Source: Nesterenkonia pannonica
GTDB taxonomy: Bacteria; Actinomycetota; Actinomycetes; Actinomycetales; Micrococcaceae
Assembly: GCF_019575955.1 (NCBI RefSeq)
Contig: NZ_CP080575.1
Location: forward strand, 744,001 to 808,000
Length of the DNA stretch: 64,000 nt
Reading direction: 5' to 3'
Shown: piece by piece, positions 1 to 11,786 of the stretch
Position numbering within the stretch: the first letter of the stretch is position 1
Layout: every line of letters begins with the position of its first letter
The notes under the pieces: model-generated
Told to the model about the DNA's origin: nothing
Database searches by the model: none
Seen by the model: the letters and a program-made list of their open reading frames with translations, nothing else
Made by a program: the position numbers and the translations under genes

Positions 1-1170
1 TGACCGACGCCGAGGGCAGCTCCTATGTGGACCTGGTGGGGTCGTGGGGCCCTGCCCTTCTGGGGCACAGGCACCCTGCGGTGATCGAGGCGGTGCGGTC
101 GGCGGTCGACTCCGGCCTGGGCTTCGGCACGTCGCACCCTGGTGAGGCCCGGCTGGCCTCATTGGTGCGGGACAGGGTGCCGGGCGCAGAGCGGGTGCGG
201 TTCGTCTCCACGGGCACGGAGGCCACAATGACGGCGGTCCGGCTGGCCCGTGGCGCCACCGGCAGAAACATCGTGGTCAAGTTTGCTTACTGCTACCACG
301 GGCACTCTGACGGGCTGCTCGCCGCGGCAGGTTCGGGCGTGGCCACCATGGGCCTGCCGGGATCTGCGGGAGTGACCTCGGCGCAGGCCTCCGAGACGAT
401 CGTCATCGAGTACAACGACCGGGGAGCCCTCGAGCAGGTCTTCGCTGAGCACGGCGAGAGCATCGCTGCGGTGATCACGGAGGCGACCCCGCGAACATGG
501 GCGTGGTGCCCCCGATGAGGGCTTCAACGCGTTCATCCGTGAGGTCACGCAGGAGCACGGCGCCCTCATGATCTTCGATGAGGTCATGACCGGCTTCCGC
601 ATCACGGAGGTAAGCTATTGGGAGCCTCCGGCCGTGTCGAGGGGTGGGTCCCGACCTGTTCACCTTCGGGAAGGTCATCGGCGGAGGTCTTCCGACGGCG
701 GCGCTGGCAGGCCGCGCCGAGCTGATGGAGCACCTGGCGCCCACCGGGCCGTCTATCACGCGGGCACCCTGTCCGGTAACCCAGTGGCGATGGCTGCCGG
801 GGCGGCCACGCTGGAGAACGCCGATGCTGCGGTCTATGCGCATCTCGACGAGACGGCTCGGACTGTCGCTGACGCACTCACTGCGTCCCTGACCGCGGCC
901 GGGGTGGACCACTCGCTGCAGAAGGTGGGCAATCTGTTCTCGGTGGCTTTCGGGACCTCGGAGAGCGGTGTGAGCAACTACGCACAGGCTGGGGCGCAGG
1001 AGGCCTTCCGCTACGGCCCGTTCTTCCACGCGATGCTGGATGCTGGGGTGTACCTGCCGCCCAGTGTCTTCGAGGCATGGTTCGTGTCCGCGGCCCACGA
1101 TGAGGCCGCTGTCGATCGGATCCTGGAAGCGCTGCCCACGGCGGCAAAGGCTGCCGCACAGGCTTACTAG
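1..1170 (+). CDS. hemL: Glutamate-1-semialdehyde 2,1-aminomutase, 5' end outside window, frameshifted
   Basis: PLP enzyme that converts glutamate-1-semialdehyde to 5-aminolevulinate, the committed C5 step of tetrapyrrole and heme synthesis in the cytoplasm. The reading frame enters from the left edge. Visible family motifs are DLVGSWGP, a [15 protein letters not shown] glycine-rich stretch, [25 protein letters not shown] carrying the PLP-binding lysine, and [14 protein letters not shown]. The frame breaks near 487-520 (two single-base losses in C runs around [11 protein letters not shown]), near 640 and near 725. The conserved FAGCYHGHSD reads [10 protein letters not shown] because GCTTAC stands at 285-290. 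The stop at 1168-1170 overlaps the convergent small membrane gene. Frame breaks are most simply sequencing errors, since this is an essential pathway gene. Confidence 0.95.
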
Positions 1171-1370
1171 CGAAGGGCCGGGAGGCTGAGCTGTTCGGAG
1201 GCTGCGCCGAGCAGGCCGTAGTCGACGCGGTCGCCGAGCCAGCCGCTGACCAGCAGGTAGAGGCCGATGAATGCCAGAACGGCGAGGATGATGATTCTCA
1301 CCGGCAGCCCTTTGCCCGTGTCCTCCTCGGGGCGCTCATCGTCGTCGTTGAGGTGCGGGTAGTTGCTCAT
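1167..1370 (-). CDS. Small single-pass membrane protein, function unknown
   Basis: 67 residues with an acidic N-terminus (SNYPHLNDDDERPEED), one strongly hydrophobic helix at about residues 24-42 (VRIIILAVLAFIGLYLLV) and a short tail. I do not recognise a family. The start ATG at 1370 overlaps the stop of the upstream exonuclease as ATGA, so the two are probably translationally coupled in one transcript. Its stop overlaps the end of hemL on the other strand. The frame is intact. Confidence 0.6.
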   Translation of the reverse strand: MSNYPHLNDDDERPEEDTGKGLPVRIIILAVLAFIGLYLLVSGWLGDRVDYGLLGAASEQLSLPALR

Positions 1371-2097
1371 GCGGCTGACACCTCCTGCTGCACGGGCCAG
1401 GCAGGGTCCACGACTGCTTCCGGCTTGGCCCGCCTCAGCCATTCCTGAAAGTCGGCGGCCTGCTCCGCCTTCCAGCTGACCTGCATCTGGTGGAGCTGAG
1501 CAGCTGGGACCTGAAGCTGCGGGTACTGCTTCGCCAGGCACATGGCCACCTCCACGGCGGCTGCGGCGTCGGCGGCCGCTGAGTGGGCGGCGTCGAGAAC
1601 CACTTTGTACACCCCGCACAGGTCTCCGAGGGTGCGCTTGCCGCGGCGGAACTTGTCCACCTGCTTATCGATCACCAGCGGATCGATGACGGGGAAGGGC
1701 AGCGGAAAGCCCACGCCGTGCCGAGCGGCCTCGTGCTTGAGGACGGTGAAGTCGTAGGGGCGTTCATCGCCACCACAGCGGCCCCGGCATCGAACTCTTT
1801 GGCCAGCTCCACGACGAGCTGTCGGACAGCTTCGTAAGCAGGCATGCCCTCTGCCTGGGCGTATTCGGTGCTGATTCCGTGAATCTCGGTGGTCTCGGCG
1901 GGGATCTCGACCCCTGGGTCCACCAGCCATTCGCGGATCTTGACGGCCTCAGCGCCGGGCTCGAGCTCAGCCAGGGCAGCGGAGACGATGCGCGCTTGGG
2001 CCGGGTGCCGGGACGTGGTCTCCACGTCGAACCCGACCACCCGCCCCGTGTGCCACGAACCGGCGGCGGGAGTGATCTCAAACAGGGCATCGCTCAT
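1367..2097 (-). CDS. DEDDh-type 3'-5' exonuclease (DnaQ-like), frameshifted
   Basis: Exonuclease of the DNA polymerase III epsilon/RNase T fold. Motif I is FDVETT near residue 23, followed by the EIHGISTEYA segment typical of DnaQ-like nucleases. The last motif appears as AHSAAADA with the expected His and Asp. A C-terminal segment of about 70 residues (KQYPQLQVPAAQL onward) is helical and not part of the core. One frame break lies at about 1756: restoring one C to a C run joins VVAMNAP to YDFTVLKHEAARHG. It probably acts in DNA repair or proofreading; the partner is unknown. The start ATG at 2097 is chosen because MSDALFEITPA precedes the fold closely. It is divergent from the SseB genes. 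Confidence 0.85.
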
Positions 2098-2292
2098 GAT
2101 CCAGCACTTTACAGCGCGGCCGGGACATGCCGCAGGACTCGCAAGGCAGCTCCGAGTGTGTGCGCAATTCGCGCGCGGCGAAGTGGGCTCAGGCCGCTTC
2201 ACACAGGCATGGGCCTGGCGTAGCGTGGTGAGCACCGAGACGTGCAGAAGAAGACTGAGCGCGCTGAACCGAACCGTTATGAGGTAATTGAG

Positions 2293-2715
2293 ATGTCCCA
2301 GGAAACTGCAGCTCCCCAGCCAGATCTGAAACAGGCCCTGCTGACCGCAGCAGACGGTGAGACCAAGACGGAGGAGCTGGTCGACGTCGTCAACGCCTTC
2401 CTGCAGTCGCAGGTCTACCTGCCCACGGTGGAGCAGGCGTCTGAGGACGGCACGATCAACCCGCTGATGCTCCAGGACACTGAGGAGAACGCGGTGATGC
2501 CGCTCTTCAGCTCCGAGGACGCCATCCCGGCGGAGTACGCCGAGCGCGCCCCGCACACTGCAGTGGTGACCGGAGTGGCCATCCTGCAGTCGGTGGACAA
2601 CGCCGGCGTGGTCATCGACCCGGGCGCAGACCACCAGTTCCCGCTGAGCCAGGAGCAGATGGCAGCCATCCGTCAGCAGATCAGTGAGGCAGCCTACGAC
2701 GACGCAGCCGAGTGA
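2293..2715 (+). CDS. SseB family protein (first of two)
   Basis: 140 residues, intact frame. The sequence ELVDVVNAFLQSQVYLPTV, then PLMLQD, NAVMPLFSSEDAIPAEYA and a C-terminal GVVIDPGADHQFPLS, follows the SseB N-terminal domain fold common in actinobacterial small proteins. Its biochemical role is not established in bacteria outside type III secretion, and no secretion genes are nearby. The ATG at 2293 follows a GAGGTAATTGAG stretch. The neighbour at 2786 is a paralogue and an ADP-ribosylglycohydrolase follows directly, so the three may act together. Confidence 0.8.
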   Translation: MSQETAAPQPDLKQALLTAADGETKTEELVDVVNAFLQSQVYLPTVEQASEDGTINPLMLQDTEENAVMPLFSSEDAIPAEYAERAPHTAVVTGVAILQSVDNAGVVIDPGADHQFPLSQEQMAAIRQQISEAAYDDAAE

Positions 2716-2785
2716 GCGCTGAGCTGAACCATTCACCGTGGGGCGGTGGGCCGTGTGCCCGCCGCCCCACGGTAGGTTTGGGAGC

Positions 2786-3219
2786 ATGACGGATCAGACC
2801 CCGAGACTGACCATGACCTCTCCGACCTCAGGAGCGTCCTGGTGGCCTCCGCCGCCAATGCCGATGCCAACAGCAAGCAGTACCTCGATGACGACATCAG
2901 CGCCATCTTCACCTCCTTCCTCCAGGTGGACGTATTCATTCCCAGCGTGAGCGCGGCCGATGACGACGGGTTCTCGCCGCTGCTGATGAAGGGTCTGGAC
3001 GGCGGGCCCATCCTCCCCGTGTACACCTCGGACGAGGCGGTCCCCGCAGAGCTGCGGGAGCAGGTCGAGACCGTCGCAGAAGTGCCGGGGGCAGGGGTGG
3101 TCCAGTCGCTGGCCAACGTCATGGTCGTTCTCGACCACGGGACAGGCCACCAGTTCTTCATCACGGCCGACCAGTGGTCCTGGTTCCGCTCCCAGGTCCT
3201 CGACACTGAGGAGGCATGA
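2786..3219 (+). CDS. SseB family protein (second of two), frameshifted near start
   Basis: Paralogue of the preceding gene: YLDDDISAIFTSFLQVDVFIPSV, PLLMKGLDGGPILPVYTSDEAVPAEL and VLDHGTGHQFFITADQW align with the same positions. The true start is probably ATG 2786 (MTDQTPETDHDLSDLRSVL), with one G lost at about 2803 in CCGAGACTG. Without that correction the frame opens only at GTG 2842. It lacks the Ala/Gln-rich N-terminus of the first copy. The stop at 3217-3219 abuts the GTG of the next gene, consistent with one operon. Function unknown. Confidence 0.75.
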
Positions 3220-4748
3220 GTGAGCGCTGACGTCCCCGGACGCCTGCGCGGCGTCCCCGAGCTGGTGGCAGCGGCCCGCGCTCAGGAGAATGAGCATCGC
3301 GCATCAGCGGAGAAGATCACCCACCTGCTGGCGTTCCGGGAACGCATCTGGAACGACGCAGAGGCTGCCGCTGAGGCCGCAGGCGTCCAGGGCGCCGAGC
3401 TGGAGGCGCGGCTGGAGGCCGCCGATGACGGGGTGGCCCGCGATATAGAGGCCGCACTCGGCCCCCGCGGGTACGGGGAGCCTCTCCGCAACCCCGAGGT
3501 CACCATCCTGCAGGCCCTCGATGCCGCCGAATGGGTGCGGGAGGAGAACCCCAACGCCTGGGCAGAGTTCGCCGCCGGACGCACCGACCTTGCCTGGGTG
3601 CGCCGCACCTTCGAGAAGTCCCGCGCGCCGCTCCCTGCCTCGGCGGACCCCAGGCTATGGCCGAGGCGGCGAAGAAGGCTGAGGCGGTGGAGGCGGAGCT
3701 CGTGGCTCGCCGGAACAGCCGGATCCGCAGCTGCGTGCTGCTCTTCGCGCTGGGAGACGCATGGGGCAGGGAAGCTCCTTCCGTCACGGCCGATGAGCCG
3801 TCGGTCGCCGGCTGCTCCGCCGGTTCCCAGGAGCTGAGGATCACCGATGAGACGCAGATGGGACTCTGCACGCTCGATGCCATCAGGACGCTGCGCCGTC
3901 GCGGCTTCACGCTGGAGGGGCTCTCGACCGACGCCGGAATGCAGAACACAGTGCGGCGGGCCTTCGCGGATGCCTACCTCGAGTTCGCCCATGACCCGGA
4001 CAATGACCGCGGCACGGGAGCGACGGAGATGGCGGCGCTCGCTTACTACGAGGCGGCGATGGACAAGATCACCGGCGACGAGGGCGCTGACAACAGCAGC
4101 CTCGGCTCCGGCGCTGTCACCCGTGCGCCCTGGCTGGGGCTGCTGCCCTACACCCGGCCGACCCTGATGAGCCTTGCGGTGCTGCAGGCGCAGACCACCC
4201 ACGGGCACCCCAGGGGATGGGCCGCTGCGGCAGTCACCACTCTGCTGATCAACGATCTGCTCAACGGGCGCGTCTCAGCGCCTGCCGAGCCTGAGCTGCT
4301 GCTGCATGCGGCGAGGATCGTCGACGAGGTGCGTGAGATGGACTCGCCCCTGATGCAGGTGATGGTGGAGGAGCTCGATGCCCTGGAGCGGAGCTGCTCG
4401 GCTTCGCGGCGCGCTGGTACGCCGTGGAGAAGACCCTGGACCCGGCCAGAAGCCCGCAGGCAGATGTGAGCACGGTGTTCGGCGAAGGAGACGCAGCCGA
4501 TGCGACGCTCTACAGCGCGGTGGGAGTGCCGTCGGTCTATGCTTAGCGAAGCGGTCATCCCCACTCTGCGCCTACTGGTCTCAGTTCGGGGCGATTCCAC
4601 GTCGACTGCGGCATTGGGCGGCGCAGTGATCGGCCTGCGGCATCCGAGGAACCGGGCGGCGCTGAACATGATTCGTGGGCGGCTGGAGCCCCGCTATCGC
4701 AGGGAGCTGGACGACGCCGCTGAGTTCCTCATCACGCACCATCTCTGA
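3220..4748 (+). CDS. ADP-ribosylglycohydrolase family protein with N-terminal extension, frameshifted
   Basis: The family removes ADP-ribose from proteins or small molecules using two Mg ions. After an N-terminal region of about 140 residues that I do not recognise, the hydrolase core begins with LFALGDAWG, then the metal motif ITDETQMGLCTLDAI, GLSTDAGMQNTVRRA, SSLGSGAVTRAPWLGL and a late GGAVIGLRHPRN. The usual motif is TDDTQM, so one Asp is Glu here. Frames break at about 3651, 4388 and 4541-4547, the last at GCTTAGC. The GTG 3220 start directly follows the SseB stop. A role in reversing ADP-ribosylation linked to the SseB proteins is inference only. Confidence 0.8.
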
Positions 4749-4860
4749 TGCTCGGCGGGGCCCTGAGCATGCGGAGGGACGGAGCCGATGCGACCGGTTC
4801 GGCCCCTGCAGCTCTGTGCGTCGGAGGAGATGTCCGTAGGGGCGTCTACTGTGGTGTGCC

Positions 4861-7800
4861 ATGGGAAGCGTCGATGGGAGCCGCGTGGCTGAGCTGAGCG
4901 AGAGCAGGACGGCGGACGCTGATCAGGTGGAGGTCCTTCAGCTGTCCGGCGCTGAGCATGGCCCAGTGCTGGTGTGGGGCGGCCCCGGGACCGGGAAGAG
5001 CACCTTGGCCGAGGAGCTCTGCGTGCGCTTCCTGGCCCAGGGCCACGATGCCCGTCGGACGGTGCTGCTCTCTCCGACCCGAGCCTCCGCGGCGCGCATG
5101 CGGGAGCGCATCGAAGATCGATGGGCTGCCGAGACCCCGGACGCAGCGCTGAGCGACCAGCCCTCCCGCTCCTTCGCCTCCTACGCCTTCTGGCTGCTCG
5201 GCGAGGCGCGGCGCCGTCGCATCCTGAACTTCGCCGCCAGGAGCCCCGGCTGCTCTCGGGCGCTGAGCAGGACCGGATCATACGGGAGATCCTCACCGAC
5301 ATGCGTACGGCTGAGGCCGAGCATTGGAAGGGATCGCTCGCCGACGCGGCCACCACCGAGGGCTTCCGCAAAGAGATCCGTGAGCTGATCGATCGCACCT
5401 CGGAGCACGGCATCTCCCCGGAGCTCCTCACGCGCCTCGGACTGCAGCATGGGAAGCCGGAGTGGGAAGCAGGGGCTGAAGTCTGCCGCCGATACGGAAA
5501 GGTCCTCAGCAGCCCTGCCTACGCCGACGCCTTCGACCCCGCCGGACTCATCAATGCGGCAGTTCGGCTGCTTCAGGACAGTCCTGAGCTGCTGGCCGCT
5601 GAGCGCGAGCGGCTCCAGCTCATCATCATCGATGATCTGCAGGAGGCAGGGGCCAGCACCTTCCGACTTCTGCGCCTCATCGGTGCTTACGTACCCGTCG
5701 TCGCCTTCGCCAACCCCGACGCCGCCGTCCAGGGCTTCCGCGGCGCTCGCCCCGACAGGCTCCGCGAATGGACCGCCGCCGGTCAGCCGGGAGCCATGCA
5801 GCCCGACGCTGCCGCAGGGCTTCCGGGCAGGGAAGCCTCCGTGCTCACACTGAGCACCGGCTACCGCCTCAGCCCGGGACTGGCGGACATCTATGCCCGA
5901 ACTGTGCAGCGGATCGGAGCTGTCGGGCCGGCAAGCCTCCGCCGCCCCCGCCTCGCTGCCGCTGACGAGCGAGTCGATGTCCCGGCGTCAGCGGTGACCG
6001 CCGCAAGCGGCCACGTGGCCGAACAGGCCCTTGTTGCGGAGATCCTCACCCGCTCCGATGATGCGGGGGTCCTGTTCGACCAGATCGCGGTCATTGCGCG
6101 AAGCGGCGCAGCTGCTCACCATCTTGGGCAGGTCCTGCGTGCGCACAGCATCCCGGTGATCCAGCCCATGAGCGAACTCGTCCTCAAGCAGGAGCCCGCG
6201 GTGGCGCCCCTGCTCAGCATCCTCGAGCTCGTCACCGCCGACACCCTGCCCTTCGCCCAGGAGAGCGACGTGCCGAGCTTCCGCGTGGAGCTCGAGAGCC
6301 TCATCGACCTGCTCGGCAGTCGGTACGGCGACACGGACCCGTTCAAGCAGCGCCGACTGCGGCAGCTCCTGCGCCAGGCGGAGCGCCGCCGCGTCCAGGA
6401 AGCCGGGGCCTCGGCACGGGACTCGGATGCGCTGCTCGTCGAAGCTTAAGCAACGATCCGGATGCGGAGGTGCTGCGCGACGTGGCAGAGAGCTTCCCGG
6501 CATGGCCTACGGGATCAGCCGCGTCGCGCGGATGATCCGCGCGGCCCGAGAGGTCGTCGAGACGAATCCGCACGGCGTCGGCCCCGAGGAGGTTCTGTGG
6601 GCCGCGTGGGAGGCCGCAGCCGTCTCCGACCGCTGGGCGGAGACCACGCGGGGAACCGGATGGGAGGCTGAGCGAGCCGATCAGGATCTCGACGCCGTGC
6701 TCGCTTTGTTCCATGCTGCGGAGCGCTTCGCCGACCAGAATCCCAGAGCGTCGGCTGCGAGCTTCGCCGATCACATGAACCGTCTCGAGCTGCCGATGGA
6801 CACCCTGGCCGAGGGTGCCGCCCCGACGATGCTGTTCACCTCCTCACCCCGCGACCGCGGCGGGCCGGGAGTTCGACACGGTGATTCTCACCGGCCTCCA
6901 GGAAGGCGTCTGGCCCAATCTCAAGCCGCGCGGGCAGATGCTCAGCAGCACGGACCTGGTCGAGGTGGTGGAGCATGGAGCCTCGCCGGAGGACAGCAGC
7001 CCGCTGGTGCGCCGCATCCGCACGCTGCAGGACGAATACCGTCTCTTCGCCGCCGCGGCGTCCCGGGCGCGCGCCCGCATCTTCTCCGTTGCGGTGGAGG
7101 CGGAGGAGGAGCAACCCAGCATGTTCCTCGACCTGATCACGCCCGCCCACCAGCGTCCGCCCGTCACCGCACTTGCTCCGGATCCCGTCACAGGCCCACG
7201 GCTGGTCGCCCAGCTCAGACGCCGCCTCGAGGCGGACCCCGAGGATCGTGCCGCCGCCGAAGCGCTGGCAGCGCTCGCCGAACACCGCATCAGCGGAGCA
7301 GACCCGCTGCAGTGGTGGGGCCTCCATCCGCTGAGCCACGATGGGCCGCTGCTCGACCCGGATGAGGAGGTCCGGGTCTCACCCTCCAGCGTAGGCGGCG
7401 CGGTCGCCGATCCGCTCGGATGGTTCACGGCCGAGGCGGGCGGCACCGAGCCCACCGACTTCAGCCGCATGCTGGGCACCCTCATCCACGAAGTCGCCGA
7501 GAACCACCCGGAGGAGACCGACCCCGAGGAGCTCAGCGCCGCGCTCGCCTCTCGATGGAGCCAGCTGGCGCTCGACCCGGGGTGGCAGGCAGAGGCCGAA
7601 TGGGCGCGCGCCCAGGACATGCTCCGGCAGCTCGCCCAGTATCACCGGGAGTCACGCGCTGCGCGCGAGCTGGCCCACGTCGAGCTCAAAGCGGCTGCAG
7701 CCACCACCCTCACGCTGTCCCACGGCGAGCGGGACGTCATCATCAGCGGCATGATCGACCGCGTGGAAAGAACCCCTGAGGGCGGACTGTGGGTCATCGA

Positions 7801-8157
7801 CTCAAGACCGGCCGCAGTGCGGCCACCGCCCAGGCGACCGCCCGCCACGGCCAGCTGGGCACCTATCAGCTGCTGCTTGCCCATGCAGAGCTTCCCGAGG
7901 GTCTCCGCGCTCCGCTGGAGAAGGCCGCCCTGCTGTACGTCGGCGTGAACAGGAACCCGACGACCCGAGAGCAGGATGCCGCGCCCTCGACAACCCCGAG
8001 GCGTGGCCGCACCGCATGCTGCGCTCCGCCGCAGAAGTGATGACGGGCGCCCGCTTCGTCTCCCGCCGCACTCCAGGGGAGGCTGGAGCGGGCCCGGCCA
8101 GGCCGTCAGTCCGCTCAGCCCCTCGCCGATGAGAACAAGCAGGTGACCCAGCCGTGA
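4861..8157 (+). CDS. adnA: UvrD/Rep-like helicase-nuclease subunit, AdnA-like, frameshifted
   Basis: First of two adjacent UvrD-type motor proteins. Walker A is WGGPGTGKSTLAEEL near residue 38, and motif Ia is LSPTRASAARMRERI. Motif II is degenerate (IIIDDLQEAGAST, not DEFQD), followed by ANPDAAVQGFRGA. A later GREFDTVILTGLQEGVWPN matches motif V. The C-terminus carries a RecB-type nuclease signature (GTLIHEVAENHPE ... DSKTGRSA after frame repair). This gene order with the next helicase is that of mycobacterial AdnAB, the ATP-dependent double-strand-break resecting motor-nuclease. There are at least five frame breaks, including 6444-6451 (GCTTAAGC). IGAYVPVV at 5685 is probably IGAGVPVV. The final frame ends ADENKQVTQP. 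The gene symbol rests on architecture and order, not alignment. Confidence 0.8.
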
Positions 8158-11100
8158 GCGCCCAGCCCCCTTACCGCGATACACATCCGCTGAGATTGCT
8201 GAGCGGCTCGGAGCGAACCCGCCCACGCCCGAGCAGAAGGACGTCATCGAGGCGCCCCTTGAGCCCACACTGGTGATCGCAGGCGCCGGATCCGGCAAGA
8301 CCGCAACCATGGCGGACCGGGTGGTCTACCTGGTGGCAAACGGCATGGTCCGCCCCGACCAGGTCCTCGGCGTCACCTTCACCCGCAAGGCCGCTTACGA
8401 GCTGCGGGAACGTGTGGTCCACAAGCTCAGCCAGCTCGTCAGCGTCGGCATGGTCGACCGCGACGCGCTCCTGCCCGAAAACACCCTGGGCGAAGACGTG
8501 GTGCTCGATCCGGAAGGGCTCGTCGCACCCGTCATCTCCACCTATCACTCCTACGCACAGTCGCTCGTCGCCGAGCACGGCATGCACATCGGGCTGGAGC
8601 CGGAGACGGCACTCATCGGCCAGGCCGCAGCATGGCAGCTCGTCACCCCTCATCCGCCGCTACGAGCGGGGCAGGCCTTCGTCGATGCGGGAACAGCTGC
8701 CTCCTCACTGCCGAAGCAGGTCCTCACACTCGCCGGCGACTGCGCTGAGCATCTCGTCGCCCCCGAGCAGGTCACCCAGCACCTCGACGAGGAGATTGCT
8801 CGAGGCGAGCGGCTCGCCGAGCAGAAGGGCAAGGCTCTCACCAACGGAGAGCAGCGCCTCCTCGACCTGCTGCGCACCCGCCGAGAGCTGCCCGAACTGG
8901 TGCGCCGATACCACCAGGCCAAAGAGGCCGAAGGGCTCATGGACTTCGGCGACCTGCTCCGTCACGCAGTCAGCATCGCCCAGAACGTGCCTGCGGCCGC
9001 GGCAGCCGAACGCAGCAAGTACAAGCTGGTCCTGCTCGACGAGTTCCAGGACACCTCCTACGCGCAGCTGGAGCTCTTCGCGAAGCTCTACGGCGAAGGC
9101 GCGGGCACTGCGGTCACCGCGGTCGGGGACCCCAACCAGTCCATCTACGGCTTCCGGGGCGCCTCGGCCGGGCAGCTCTTCGACTTCGCTCACAGATTCC
9201 CCACGGTCCATCCCGGCACAGGCGCACGTGCCCCCGCCCAGCTGCGGCAGCTCACCGTTGCCTGGCGCAACGGCCGCGCCATCCTGCGCATCGCCAACAC
9301 CGCTGTGGAGCGCTTCGCACAGGATGCGCGCAGCCCGCAGCAGCGATGGCATCGATCCACAGCCCACCTGCGGCAGAAGCTCAAACCCCTGCGCACCCCG
9401 ACGCGGCTTAAGATCCTCCTCAGAGCAGCGTCCCGAACGGCGAGGTCCGGTACGGCTTCTTCACCTCGGACGCCGACGAGGCTCAGACCATCGCCGCTCA
9501 CCTCACCCACGAGATCGAGTCTGCTCGGAGTCAGGGACAGAAACCGCCCTCGTGTGCGGTGCTGGCGCCCACCCACAGCCAGCTTGCCGACATCGCCGAG
9601 CATCTGCGCCGGGCGGGCCTGGAGTACGAGCTCCTCGGGCTGCGCGGCCTGCTCTACGTTCCCGAAGTCGCCGAGACGCTCGCGCATCTGCGGGTCCTTG
9701 CAGATCCGAGCCGGTCCGACGCCATGATCCGCATCCTGCTTACGCCCGCTGGCGGATCGGGCCCAGGACCTCCGCACCCTCGGACAGTACGCATCCGGCC
9801 TGCAGAGCCATCGGCGGCGCCAGCCCCGCCCCGAGACGGACGAGGCCCACGACGCCGAGCGGCTCCCGACCTCCGACCTGGAGATCGAGGAGCTCTCCAG
9901 CCTCGTCGAAGCCCTTGACTCCCTCCCGCGAGACCCAGTGCGTCTGACGGAGCAGCACCGCTTCAGCGATACCGGCGCACAGCGCCTCCTGCAGGCGCAG
10001 GACGACTTCCGCGCCCTCCGCGGACTCGTCGGCCTCGAACTCGGCGTCCTCATCCAGCGTCTCGTGGCGCACATCGGCCTCGACGTGGAGGTTGCCTCCC
10101 GCCCCTGGGAGGCCCAGCACCATGCGACTCGCCAGATCGACGCGTTCATCGAGCAGGCACAGTCCTACAGCTCCGGCGCCGATCCCACAGATCTCCGCGG
10201 CTTCCTCGAGTGGCTCGACGCCGCCGCTGCCCAGGAGAAAGGCCTGGAGCAGGCTCCCAAAGATCCGATGCCCGGTGCGGTCCAGCTGCTGACAGTCCAC
10301 GCCTCCAAAGGCCTCGAATGGGACGTGGTGGCCGTGGCTTACTCCGCGAGGAGAAGTTCCCAGCCCAAGGGCAAGGCCCAGAACTGGCTCAACAGTGAGG
10401 CGAATCTGCCCTGGCCCCTTCGAGGAGACCGGGAATCGATCCCGCAGTGGGACTCCGACCAGGAGACCGCCCAGTTCTGGGCCTGCTCCGCAGGGGTGGC
10501 CAGCTCCACAAAGTACGAAGGAGGCATCTTCAAGGAGGAATGCGTCTCCTTCGCACGGGAGGAGCAGCGCCGCCTGGCCTACGTCGCCTTCACTCGAGCC
10601 CGACGGCTGCTGCTGTGCACCGGCGCCAGCTTCTACGGCTCGGCAGGGGGCAAGGAGCCCTCCGAGTTCCTCGCCGAGATTCGGAAGGCTGCTCAAGCGG
10701 CCGGGGAGAGGGCTTCGCCGAGCTCAGCTGGTACGAGTACGACCCCGACGATCAGCCGGAGAACCCAGACGCCGGGCAGCTGGCCGTCGCCGAATGGCCC
10801 TACGACCCGCTCACCGAGGTGACCATTCGCCGTGTCGAGCACCGTCAGGCCGACCCGGAGGACCCCACCTCCATCGACGAGTACGTGGACCTGGAGGATG
10901 ACGCCCCTGTCCCCAAGACCCGACGGCCCGCCCTGGAGGCGGCCGCGCAGCTGGTGCGCGACGCGCAGACAGCCGTCGGCAGCGCGGACGTGCCTGCCGA
11001 GAACCCCTGGGCGGAGCGGGTCCACCACGTGATCAGACGGGCCGAGCTCGCACGTCGCAGCGCCCGGCGGCCTGACCTGCCCAAGCACCTCAGCGCCTCA

Positions 11101-11761
11101 CGGCTCATCGCCCTGGCCCAAGACCCCGCCGAGGTGGCGGAGCAGGTGCGGCGCCCCGTGCCCCGGCGGCCCTCGCGAGCAGCCAGGCGCGGCACGGTCG
11201 TCCACGCCTGGGTGGAGCAGCAGTTCGACGCCACAGCGCCCTTCCCCGAGATCGACGACGCTGTCTCAGCCGATAAGGATCTCGAGCGCCTCTTTGATCT
11301 CGACACCGTCCGGGAGAGCTTCCGGGCCACCGAATGGGCGCGCTAAGCAGGTCTACGCCATGGAGATCCCTGTAGAAGTCTCCGTCGCCGGAGTGACCCT
11401 GCGCGGACGCCTCGACGCGGTCTTCGGCACAGACCCAGAGGGGCGGCAGCTCGGCACTGCCGACTACGACCGCTGGGAGCGGCTGCCCTAAGCCGACCGC
11501 AACGCGGCCATGGCCCAATGCACATGGGACCTCGTCGACTGGAAGACAGGCAGGGTGCCCACCGGACGGACCCTCCACGAGAAGCAGCTGCAGCTGGCCG
11601 TGTACCGGCTCGCCTTCAGCCTACTCTACGGGGTACCCGTCGAGCAGATACGCACCCAGTTCGTGTACCTGGACCACGGGCAGACGCTGACCCCCGAGGC
11701 CCTTCAGACCGAGGACGAGCTCGAAGCACTCATCCTCGAGGCGCGCTCAGCATTCGGCTGA
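8154..11761 (+). CDS. adnB: UvrD/Rep-like helicase-nuclease subunit, AdnB-like, frameshifted
   Basis: Partner of the preceding gene; GTG 8154 overlaps its stop as GTGA. Motifs in order: Walker A IAGAGSGKTATMADR, TFTRKAAYELRERV (normally KAAGELR; GCTTAC at 8393-8398), VLLDEFQDTSYAQLEL, VGDPNQSIYGFRGA, HASKGLEWDVVAVA, RRLAYVAFTRARRLLLCTG. The C-terminal PD-(D/E)XK nuclease has VVHAWVEQQF, LRGRLDAVF, LVDWKTGRV and LQLAVYRLAF. It is expected to be the main ATPase of the AdnAB end-resection complex. Frames break near 8185, 9405, 9738, 10337, 10710 and 11343; the in-frame stop at 11489 (TAAGC) is probably CCGGC giving LPPADRNAA. About 1200 residues if restored, in the family range. Confidence 0.85.
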
Positions 11762-11786
11762 GCCCAGATCCGCTAGGGTGCAGGGC

